The translations under genes were made by a program, and so were the position numbers. Source: Larus michahellis (lineage: Eukaryota > Chordata > Aves > Charadriiformes > Laridae). Taken from it: 64,000 nucleotides of DNA. The notes under the pieces are model-generated. The model was not told where the DNA came from. It ran no database searches and worked only from the letters and a program-made list of their open reading frames with translations. The DNA is taken from positions 27,259,446 through 27,323,445 of the forward strand of contig NC_133899.1 in assembly GCF_964199755.1 (NCBI RefSeq), in the 5' to 3' direction. Positions 39,507 to 48,859 of the stretch are shown one piece after another. Within the stretch, counting starts at the first letter, position 1. Every line of letters begins with the position of its first letter.

Positions 39507-39638
39507 AAGAACCACGTAGTCATTAATCATGAGGTCCATTTCAGAACTGTGATTTGCAAGGTCCAGTGTTAGATGGAAACAAGCGGGAGGAACAGTAGTT
39601 GTTATTTTTATAAAATAAAAACTTTAGGGTGAGGGGGC

Positions 39639-39660
39639 AAAAAAAAAAAAAGAAGGGGGG
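39639..39660. repeat. A13 then G-run low complexity
   Basis: Thirteen A (39639-39651), then GAA, then six G (39655-39660). Confidence 0.8.
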
Positions 39661-42380
39661 AATTTAAAGTGCCCATGTAATGGTAAACATCTGCAGTGAG
39701 GATCTGAGTAATCTGAGTTGGGAAGAGCTATTTTAAGTCTCCCAGGAAAGAGGTCCACCAAGAAGCCATAAGCCCCCTGAGATGGGTGAACCAGTGCCCC
39801 AGGTGGTCTCCACCCTTGGCCCAAAGCTGAGGACAATGACGAAGGGGCTGGAAGCCCTTCCATCCCCCACTGACCTCCCCTCTGCTCGCGGCTGGGAACC
39901 AGTCTTACCCGAATGATAAAGCTGCCGTCCAGGGAGGGACTCGTGCCTGTGCCCGAGGATCGAGACACCCTGCTTTGCTGGGTACAGGCTGTGTCTCCGG
40001 CAGCACTTGAGGGAACTCGGGATAGCAAAAAGAAAAGGAGTTTTATTGTTAAGGACAGCTAATAATATACTTTATTAAACAACTGGAAGAGGCCCTGTGG
40101 AAGCGCTGTCTGTATTAGACACAGATGTATGAACCCAGGGGCTGGCACGGCCCCAGCAGAAGCCGTCCCCGTTAGCCCCGCTCTGGGGTGTACTGGGCAG
40201 GGAGGGGAGTCCCGGCAGAGCCCCAGTACTGTCAGGAAGGGGAGGGCAGAGTCATTTTCTGACAGCGCGTTAAATTGAAACATACTTTTTGCCTAATTCC
40301 TTGCGTACCCGTCTCTGACGCATCAGTGTAAGTAGCAAAGAAAAAGCCAAATTGATTGTCAAGTTGGTTTTCCTCATGTGGTGACTCATGACAGCGCTGC
40401 ACCTCCAGCATCAGCTGTGCTGGTTTCTAGATAACATTAAGGAACAAGCAGTCAAGGCTCTCCTGAACTTCACAGAACTGAGCCAAGATGTGCCTTGAGT
40501 GCTGCCAGGGCCTTGGGTAACTCAAAGACAAAAAAGCTTTCTAACCACAGCGCATTTCCAGCTTTCCTGTGGCTCACGCAAGAGGCACCAGAGTGTCTGC
40601 GTGACAAATGGTACTTGCGTTTCTTGAGACACTTTAGGAACCTTTTTGCACAACGTCCATGGGCCTGCGGGGCAGCTCGAAGGGCCAAAAGGTGAGTGAG
40701 CGCCAACACTTCTGTCATCCCGAGAGAGGTGTTGGGCAGGAGGAGCCCTCCTCCTCCTGTCCCCATATGTTTAAGGGACACAGAGGCACCTCCTTCATGT
40801 AGGAGTCGCTTCAGAGATGACCCAAGCGGAAGAAGCTCCACCAAAGAGGAAAAAACGGCAACGGTGGGAGCCAAGTCCCCACCACTGCCGGAGTCATGTG
40901 TGTTTGGTTTTCTGCTTAAATGGATTAGACAGACACCAAGGAGCAGAAATAGCATGAAAAGGATTAGTGCGCTCATACGCGCAGTCCTTTATTCTTACCT
41001 CATGGCAAAACACACGAAACTGCTGCCTCTGAGCAAATAACCTTTATCTACTGCATAGACACCTTGGCTACCTCTTGTTCTTGCGTTGTTCTCGAGAAGC
41101 TGTTTTCTGGTGATCCCCGGTTTTCGCACTTGACTTCTTCTCCTGAGCACTTACAGACCGGTGACTCCCCCGCCGACGGGGTGCAGGGCTTGGGCAGGGT
41201 TTACCACTCTGCTCCCTGCTGGGACTCGGGGCGGTGAGACGTAAAACGTCTGGGCTGCAGAACAGAAGTGATGAAAAGGACAGTGGTGTGGGTGGGAAAC
41301 TGTGGCGGTGTAACGAGCAGATCTCCTACGGTTGGTCCCTGCGGTAGGTGTTTCCCACAGAGTTTCATGGAACTGCACAGAGAGAAAGCTCCTTAAAATA
41401 CTCTGTGGTCAATCAGTGCGTTTCATTCCTCTTTAGTTTACCACTCAGTTTCAGCCAATGATTTTGCCTTCAGAGGGTTCCCCATCCTGTTCTTTGCTGC
41501 GCTCGCACTGGAGAAGATCCCTGCGTACACCGAGGCCAAATATTGCAAAACCTCCGATTTTTTTATGAAGCTCATCTTTTCCTCTGTGAGTTGTAGGACG
41601 TGCTGTCGTGTGCCAGCCTTGTGCTCTCCGGCCGGGTTGGCTGCGGGGGGGGCCCTGCAAAGCAGAGAACGTCAGCCAGCCCTGGCACCGCACCTGCACC
41701 TCTCAGCTTATCGGCAACGATTTTCAAACAATAACTAGGGAGATAATTAAGATAAAAGTGTAAGAGAATGCCTTTTCTGGAAGGTATGACTTGTTTGAAA
41801 GGAATTTCTTATGTGAGAACATGAAAACTGACAAATTGGAATAATTTCATGCAACATGTAATTAAACTGTATGACTTATTATTACTGGGAGTTGCTACGG
41901 CAAATAATTTATACAAATTCTGAAGGAAGGGAAAATATAAACAGATAACGACAAGACCCGGTTATCTGACTTACTGCTGAAAAGAACAGAATTTGCAAGT
42001 CTTGCTCGCAGCGCTGAGCAGCTGGGACGTCTCTGGGTTGCTTTCTCTGAAACTGGACGTGGCGTGCTTTTGGGTTTGTTTTCTTGCATTCATACTTTCA
42101 ATGGAAATTTGGCACGCTCTAGTTTAAAATGTAGTTTCAGAATATTTTTTTTTATTTTTTATTATTTTTGAGTAATTGGAATGCAACATTTCTGCTGTAA
42201 GATTTTTCCCTCCCTGCCTGCCTTTTCCCTGGGGAGGATCGGGAGATGTAGCAAGAGTCTTGAATATATTTTGACCAATCTGAAGGTCACTTTTCACTGA
42301 ATGAAGCTATTTTCAGAACAGTGTTAACTCATCTCTTTGCTTAATTTTGTGCTTCGGTTGTGAATGTTTAGTCGCTAATG

Positions 42381-42530
42381 GTAACTAGTTACTGATTTAG
42401 TTTAGTTAATAATTACTATTTATTTATTTACATAGATTTATACTTATTCGTTTATTTGTTATATATATATCTTATTTAAGTAATTAATTATTACGTAACT
42501 TGTTTACTGACTTAGTTTATTATTCAGATA
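42381..42530. repeat. AT-rich low-complexity tract with imperfect direct repeat
   Basis: TTTA, TTAT and TA units dominate about 150 bases. A segment at 42381-42405 (GTAACTAGTTACTGATTTAG...) is echoed at 42495-42518 (GTAACTTGTTTACTGACTTA...), bracketing the simple sequence. Confidence 0.65.
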
Positions 42531-43061
42531 GCTATTAAGGTGTCGTTGCTGATGTCCAGTCACCGGTCCCAGGCTGGATGGGGGATGGAGCCTGCAGCCC
42601 TCGCCCACCTCCCCGGGAGACGGGGGGAGCCCGGAGGAAGGTTCACACCCCTAATGACAGGGCTGACACTAAGCATTCCTAAAAAAAGCGGCTGTACAGC
42701 GTCTGCTGATGTAACAGCTAAATGGGATTTGGAGTTAAACAGCGATTCACGCTTCTGAAAGGTTTATAGCTTCAAGTATATTAATTATGACAAACTGATT
42801 ACTTCCCAGCATTTTGCACTGCTTGTAGGGAAAGGTATTTTGTGGCTTAAGCGCATACAGTCCTCTCAGTTCCCTAAAGCTTTTCTCCTTAACGTGTTTG
42901 GCATTTTGAAAATTTATCACTACTAGCAGAGTTAGAAAGTGGTCTTTACTTTTATTTTTTCATTCTGTTCAAAAGTGTTGTTTTATATGAAAACAAATAG
43001 TCACCTACTGAATAAAAGCCGCCCTCTCCAATAATAAACTTTGCAGCCTTCTTAGCAGCCT

Positions 43062-43490
43062 TGTAGCCTCTGCTGTGAGGACAGGCTGAGAGAGCTGGGG
43101 GCATTCAGCCTGGAGAAGAGGAGGCTCCACAGAGACCTTCCAGCCCCTTCCAGTCCCTAAAGGGGCTCCAGGAAAGCTGGGGAGGGACTCTGGAGCAGGG
43201 AGGGGAGCCATAGGATGAGGGGGAACGGTTTTAAACTGAAAGAGGGGAGATTTAGGTGAGATATTAGGGAGAAATTCTTGGCTGTGAGGGTGGTGAGCCC
43301 CTGGCCCAGGTTGCCCAGAGAAGCTGTGGCTGCCCCATCCCTGGAGGTGTTCAAGGCCAGGCTGGACGGGGCTTGGAGCAACCTGGTCTGGTGGGAGGTG
43401 TCCCTGCCCAGGGCAGGGGGTGGCACTGGGTGATCTTTAAGGTCTCTTCCAACCCAAACCGTTTCTAATTCTAATCGCTAATTCTGTGAG
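43062..43490 (+). mobile_element. CR1 LINE 3' end, younger subfamily
   Basis: About 430 bases of CR1 3' end in plus orientation. The order is 'gaggacaggctgagagagct', 'cattcagcctggagaagagg', 'ctaaaggggctccaggaaag', 'gatgagggggaacggtttta', 'gggtggtgagcccctggccc', 'ccctggaggtgttcaaggcc', 'gggatgatcttt'-type 3' segment, 'ccaacccaaac' and a decayed ATTCTRTG end at 43460-43490. It is 5'-truncated inside the ORF2 end or 3' UTR. It is very similar to the copies at 48.5 and 58.2 kb. By hand alignment it differs from the 58.2 kb copy at roughly 25 of ~390 positions. Confidence 0.95.
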
Positions 43491-44060
43491 ATTAGCAATT
43501 ACAAAATGACACAATAGCTAGATCACTTCTGCATTTGTTTCTCGCTGTGTCTTGAGTGATGGGTCAGCCGTAGCCCAGAGACCGATGGCCCCGGCCTGCT
43601 CTGCCCGGGGGAGGGATGTTCGTCCGAGACACACAGTACCTTTTAACATTCACAAGTACCTACGAGCCATCAGCTGGTACATATGAGAAATAAACACCGC
43701 CTTTATTTCAATTTTGATGGTAAGTAGTTGGAAGTGATTGACGGCGATTGCAATCATTGTAATTTCTCTTTTCTCACCTTGCTTACAGACTTTCTCAAGG
43801 CTCTTTCTCATCACTCTGCACTTTTCTCGGCAGTCTGAGCCTGGAGCAGCCCCGGGACCCCCCAGCAGTGAACACCAAGCCCCTTTAGAGGGGCTGTCAG
43901 GGAGCAGCTCGGGCTCCTTTGCCCTTCTCTCCTCGCTGCAGCCCAGCTCTGGCCACGGGAGGTGTCAGGGCAGCCGCAGCCCCATCCCATCAATGCCTAC
44001 GTCTGTGTTAACATCCCTTTGCAAATGCTGCCTGGGGAAAAACCAGAGCTGTTTTAGGAA
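43491..44060. other. noncoding stretch, no gene seen
   Basis: Mixed sequence between a CR1 copy and a G-rich block. A plus frame of 116 codons (43738-44088) is unrecognised. Confidence 0.5.
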
Positions 44061-44590
44061 CACTGGCATGCTGTGTTTCCAGAATTAACCACACTGCCAT
44101 GTGCCCGGGGCAGCTGCTGGGAGATCTGCTGCTCTCCTGTTGCTGGCTGGGGCTGGCGGCTGGCCTGGGCATGGGGGCACGCCGGGGACATGGTGGGGCA
44201 CAGGGGGGCTCTTGTGATGCTGAGGGCTCTGGCAGCGCTTCCTCTGCACTTGTGCCCCCCGCCAGGAGCTGGGGAACCCTGGAAGTGCCGCTTACAGCTA
44301 CCGTGGTTGACCCGGCTCGTGGACGGCTCGGCTGGGGCAGAGGAAACCCCATGGGGAGATGCTCCATCACGGGGGGACGGGACCGTCTGTGTGGATGGGC
44401 CAGGCAGGACCAGCCAGGGCTGCGTGGAAACAGCCCAGTGCTTATTGGACCTATTTGTAGTAGGCCATTTTGTCATTTGCACATAAAATTTGCACAAAAA
44501 GTGCTCCCTCAGCTCCTGCCTGAGTTGGGGACATCCTCGTGCAAGGTACCAGCCCGGCAGAGGAGGGCTCGCAGGGCTGCCTGAGCATCA
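44061..44590 (+). other. GC-rich block with overlapping ORFs and a G-quadruplex motif
   Basis: Two plus-strand frames (44073-44486 and ATG-initiated 44099-44584) and two minus-strand frames overlap. The 44099 frame starts with a hydrophobic stretch (MCPGQLLGDLLLSCCWLGLA) that looks like a signal peptide, but the rest has no domain or cysteine pattern I recognise. GGGGG-N6-GGGG-N6-GGGG-N5-GGGGGG at 44173-44208 fits a G-quadruplex pattern on the plus strand. The base composition explains the open frames. I do not call a gene. Confidence 0.35.
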
Positions 44591-45454
44591 CCACTGGGAG
44601 AGGTCCCGGCTCACCAGCCTGGGGAGAAACAGTCCATTTTACCAGTCCTTAGCCACCCTCCTCTCCTGCCTGCAGCAGATTTTTATTTTGGGATAAAAAC
44701 ATGGTTTTTTCTCCAAAAATTGTTCAAGTCGGAGTAGTCCGACTGGGTTTAATGCTGCTTTTTATGCAACCCAGCAGGGTATCTACACTTCGACTTTCAT
44801 AAAGCTCAAAGGACAGAAAAGCCCCCCCCCGTAACCGCCACCGCCGAGGGGGCAGGACACTGCCGGCTGGCAGCTCCCTCCGCCTCAACTCACATTTGGC
44901 TTCCAGCGTTTCCGTGGCCTCGTCCAGATGCGATGCCATGAATCACAGCACCCAAGCATGAATGCCGCCACTCGGGGGGACAAATCTTCCCCCCCCCCAG
45001 CAATTGAACTGGAAGCGGGTACTTAGACCCCTGTGCAGCATGCCCTGTTTCCACAGGCCAGTTCAGGACGCCATATGGCAAAATACAGCCATCATAATCC
45101 AGGTTTCTGCTCTGTTAGAAAGCAAAATGCCCTCTTGCAACACAACGGTGGCATTTCAATATTCCAGAGGCACACTGGCACCAGCCTTTCAGGAAAAGCA
45201 GCATTGGCCTCTTCGCCCTGGAGAGGGGGGTTTTCCTTTCCCGGACCAAGGCGAAGCGCAGGCACCGAGTCAGGAGAAGCTCCGCACCCGCTGCGCTGCG
45301 CAGGGCAGGATTCCCCTCAGAATTCGGGTTCTGTTTCTAGCTGCCACCTTTCCCCAGGAGATCTCTTGCCGGACATCTCAGACCCCATCTTGCCAAGGCA
45401 GCTTGGCTCTCCCCAGCTCCCCATCTCGTCTTTGGCAGCCTGCGGATGCGGAGA
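44591..45454. other. noncoding stretch, no gene seen
   Basis: Contains the small paired stem-loops at 44727-44774 and C-rich runs near 44.82 and 44.99 kb. The plus frame 44962-45639 (225 codons) runs into the following CR1 fragment and has no domain. It is treated as chance. Confidence 0.45.
44727..44774 (+). other. two adjoining perfect stem-loops
   Basis: AGTCGGA-GTAG-TCCGACT (44727-44744) forms a 7-bp stem with a 4-base loop. CTGGGTT...AACCCAG (44743-44749 with 44768-44774) forms a second 7-bp stem with an 18-base loop. The stems share two bases. It is not a tRNA (no T-loop B box) and no known RNA family was recognised. Confidence 0.5.
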
Positions 45455-45568
45455 GTCACAGAATGGTTTGGGTTGGAAGGGACCTTAAAGACCATCTCGT
45501 CCCACCCCCCTGCCCTGGGCAGGGGCACCTCCCACCGGACCAGGTTGCGTCCTCCAGCCTGGCGCCCA
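45455..45568 (-). mobile_element. CR1 LINE 3' end, very short copy
   Basis: On the plus strand it starts 'tcacagaatggtttgggttg' and continues 'gaagggaccttaaagacc', 'ccctgccctgggcaggggca', 'cctcccaccggaccaggttg'. This is the extreme 3' end of a CR1 in minus orientation. About 115 bases remain and the rest is 5'-truncated. Same subfamily wording as the 43.1 and 58.2 kb copies. Confidence 0.93.
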
Positions 45569-45839
45569 CCCTGCATTGGCACCCCACCACCAGGAGAATA
45601 AATTGCTATGGAAATGCCACTAAAAGTTTAGCTGGCTGAGCCAAGAAAAGTTGCCTCCTATCAATTAAAAAACAATTAAAAAAACCAGTCAAACACACGG
45701 CTCTGGGGTAAAGCAGCCCGCAATAAAACATCTGTGTGACCTTCCTAGCGGACCAAAAGCATTTTGGGTAAAATGTTGTGAAAAACTGTATTTTCCATGG
45801 GAGCATTGTTCCAATGTGAAGTTTGCAGCCAGCTCCTTT

Positions 45840-46600
45840 AATTGATTGCAAGTGTCCATTGTTGCCGACTATCCACTAGATTATTCAAAGGAATAATTTT
45901 CAGATTATGACTGTTTCTGTGCTGTGTATTAATCATTTACTATTCATTATTTCTGAACTGTGACTGACCACCTAAATTGAGTGCACTATTTCAGTTCTTC
46001 AATTAGGTAATTGAAATGCTCTTTAAGTCAGAGTAATTAGCAGTGTGACTTTTCAGCTGAATTATTATTTACCCTAAATTAATGGAAAATTCTGGGACTG
46101 GTGAGCTATTATGCCCATTATTTGGCAGTGATCTGAATTCTGTCAGATAAAGAGTGGTATGAATTTGTGAATCATCTTGAACAAACCTGACAGCTTCTAT
46201 TTGTAAAAATATTAACAATTCTGCTTTTTTTGATAATTCAGCCAACTCTAACATTTCAGAATATTTCAAACGCAATTTGTAACCAACAAGGCATATTAGT
46301 TACAGAAGCCACGAGTTTAGTGTCAGCATGCTAATGCCGTCTCCTCAAGATGGTGGAAATAACTAATTTTCATGCCTTCTGAGTTGTGCTTTAGTCAGTG
46401 CCCCAGTAAGACAATAGCTGATCAGATGAACTGATAAGTATGCTGCGTGTGCTCTTTGGAATGTTGCCATGAATTTGTTTTCATAGTTTTTTGCTCCTAT
46501 TTTGTGTTCACGTTGTGAATATTTTCCAGCAAATGACTGAACCAGCCTTAGACTACTAAACGTCTTTACTGAAAAAGAGATCATTTAAATTCACGGTTAT
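45840..46600. promoter_or_regulatory. AT-rich homeodomain-motif block, candidate enhancer
   Basis: This block is AT-rich without long homopolymers, nearly free of CpG, and has well over ten ATTA/TAAT cores. At its centre TTCAATTA-GG-TAATTGAA (45998-46015) is a perfect inverted repeat with a 2-base spacer, a layout that could suit paired binding of homeodomain proteins. The texture resembles developmental conserved noncoding elements. No open frame or repeat accounts for it. Conservation itself cannot be seen here, so enhancer function is inference. Confidence 0.35.
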
Positions 46601-48124
46601 AAATATTCACAGGGCAAATGAGACTACATACCTTCAGCTAGAAAGGAAATGTAATGCAAGGCCCACAGCAAATAGCTATGAAAATGGAGCTCTTTGGTCT
46701 TAAACTGTATGCAGGTCCTGATTCGGAATATATTATAAAAAAAATATTTCACTTTAAGCACATATGTGTTGCTGTTGGGCCTCAGTGGACTGACTCGCGT
46801 CGTCAAAGGATGCGCTGAGCCAAGTCCCGGTCCCTCTGTCCTGCGAGCGCCGCGGCAAGCTGCTTCACGGCAGCATCTGCTGATGCATTTGCTGCCTCGT
46901 GAGGAGTCAGGCGAAGACTCTTGTTGAATAAATCGCCTGACGTGGTCTCGGCGTTTGTGCCGGCGATGGCAGTGCGCTTGTCCTGCGGAGAGCAACAGGA
47001 TTGCCCGACCTCAGATGTCTCTTTGCGCCCGACGGCAGCCGAGGAATGGGGACAAGAAGGTGAGCGGAGCCGGGACAGGCTTTGCCTTTGTCTTCGCCTT
47101 TGGCTTTGCCTCTGCTGCTGTGTCTGGATTTATAGATTTATAGAATATAGATATATTCCACAGGCTCTTGGAAATCTTGACCTGTTCCTCGAATTGCTTC
47201 ACTACTATGTTGAAAAAAAAGAATATGACTCAAAGACGTTATTTTTGTTGTTACTATTACTACTATTAATTATATCTATTTATGGAAATTACAGAGCCAC
47301 CCATAAAGTTTGCTCTATCTGTGTTATGCAATAGCCCAGCCTCCCTCCCTCGCACTCGCTCTCTCATTTTCAGCTGCACAGCAGGATAAGAAAGCGTTGT
47401 AGAGATTGGCCACCCCTATTTTATATTCAGAACGTGAGGCTTTATGGGAGGAAATGTCTTGATGTATCTGCTATTTTATTTTTAATGAAAACATTTCCTG
47501 CACTGAAAAAAGAGGTCACTGCACATCTCTCAGAGTACAAATTATTGCGTATGCACAAAAGACAGAAAAACACTAAGGATGGAGGTGGAGCACTAAATTC
47601 CCCTCTCAACAGCACCTTTATTATGTGCAAATAAGGCAAAACCAGGCGCCATATTGTGGGATTTGGAGCACACAAAAATATCATCCCTGGAGCAACACCA
47701 CTCCCCTGAGACCGTGTACCGAAAAGCACAGCGAGAGAAGTTTCCTTTTTGACAAAGCTTTGTAGAGGAGTGAGACAATTGCCCATGGACAAAGGACTGG
47801 AGGCTCCGAGATACCGAATATTTTCCCCAGAAGGGCCTGAGTGCAACGACTGAAAAAAAGAGGTATATCCAGAGCAGGGGAAGAATTGTTCCTGCTCCCT
47901 CGCGAGTCCCTCAGGAGGTCGTTTGCTCCTGCACTGAATTACTGCCTTTCCTTGCTGCAGCTTGGTTGAACCTCTCCCCTTTCCAAAAGAATGAAAGAAC
48001 AAAAAAATGGTGATTTCCCCCCCCCCCCCCAAAATTATTTGTTCAAATTTCTTTATAAGTGAAGTTAAAAAAACCCACCAGCTTTATGTGCAGGTAAAAT
48101 GTAATACAATTTGCAAGTATTAGT
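46601..48124. other. noncoding stretch, no gene seen
   Basis: Includes a degenerate CTTTGC/CTTTGT run (about 47080-47120), a TAT-rich segment near 47.24-47.28 kb and C14 at 48017-48030. The minus frame 47442-48032 (196 codons) has no domain and runs through the C14 tract, so it is not supported as a gene. A YY1-like core on the minus strand (AATATGGCGCC, 47645-47655) may be chance. Confidence 0.45.
48017..48030. repeat. C14 homopolymer
   Basis: Fourteen C next to an A-rich stretch. Confidence 0.85.
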
Positions 48125-48350
48125 TTGGGGTTTCTCCTAGCGCGTTGGTTCCCAGGCGCACGCCCCATGGGGCGAGTGTGCTAACGAGGGTGTCCGGGCA
48201 CCGAGAATAAAACGGCTGCGGAGCAGGACCTTTTCTTGCTGTGGTGGGTCAGCCTTTTCCCCGTGCCGGTTGGTGTCACCCTGCATTGAATAAAGCTCTG
48301 GGTATTCCTGTATAGCCGCCTCCATTACTGCCTGTTCCTCACTGCAGAAA
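48125..48350 (+). other. LTR-like segment, uncertain
   Basis: Two polyadenylation-type signals (AATAAAAC near 48208, ATTGAATAAAGCTCT near 48285) lie in a compact moderately GC-rich segment that ends ...CTCACTGCA near 48344. This resembles the R-U5 side of a retroviral LTR. No primer-binding site, polypurine tract, flanking duplication or coding remnant was found. It could equally be ordinary sequence. Confidence 0.2.
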
Positions 48351-48454
48351 CAACGAGGTCTGATTGTGGGAAGACGTTTGGGGGCAGCTCCATCATTTTC
48401 ACAGCTGCCATGTCCCCTGCCAAGGATCGTGTCCCATGGGATTTGCTTAAGCAG

Positions 48455-48859
48455 AGCCAGGTGGGAGGTGGTTGCTCCAAGCCTGGTCCAACCTGGCCTT
48501 GAACACCTCCAGGGATGGGGCAGCCACAGCTTCTCTGGGCAGCCTGGGCCAGGGGCTCACCACCCTCACAGCCAAGAATTTCTTCCTCAGATCTCATCTA
48601 AATCTCCCCTCTTTCAGTTCAAAGCTGTTCCCCCTCGTCCCATGGCTCCCCTCCCTGATCCAGAGTCCCTCCCCAGCTTTCCTGGAGCCCCTTTAGGGAC
48701 TGGAAGGGGCCGGAAGGTCTCCCCGGAGCCTTCCCTTCTCCAGGCTGAACCCCCCCAGCTCTCTCAGCCTGTCCCCACAGCAGAGGGGCTCCAGCCCTCC
48801 CAGCATCTCCGGGGCCTCCTCTGGCCCCGCTCCAACAGCTCTGTGTCCTTCTCGTGCTG
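48455..48859 (-). mobile_element. CR1 LINE fragment, 3' tip lost
   Basis: A minus-orientation CR1 of the same subfamily as the 43.1 kb copy. Plus-strand landmarks are 'gaacacctccagggatgggg', 'gggctcaccaccctcacagc', 'ctccccagctttcctggagc', 'ccttcccttctccaggctga' and 'ctgtgtccttctcgtgctg' at the far end, so it reaches further 5' in the element than its relatives. The terminal ~90 bases of the 3' end are missing. In their place the sequence next to 'ttgctccaagc' reads CCAGGTGGGAGGTGG, the inverse complement of the expected cacctcccacc segment. Open frames over it are LINE shadows. Confidence 0.94.

Larger units (their letters stand above)
39491..43061. other. noncoding stretch, no gene seen
   Basis: Begins with a C14 run. 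The minus-strand frame 40470-40976 (168 codons) starts with a hydrophobic segment but has no domain and no known family, and a plus-strand frame of 114 codons overlaps it. 41.7-42.5 kb is AT-rich with several ATTA cores and a run of TTTA-like units. Confidence 0.45.

Noticed and set aside
40470-40976. 168-codon minus-strand frame with hydrophobic start
   Set aside because: A single hydrophobic stretch is common by chance. There is no further domain, and a plus-strand frame overlaps it.
44962-45639. 225-codon plus-strand frame
   Set aside because: Its 3' part is antisense CR1 sequence and the rest has no domain.
47442-48032. 196-codon minus-strand frame
   Set aside because: It runs through a C14 tract and has no recognisable domain.
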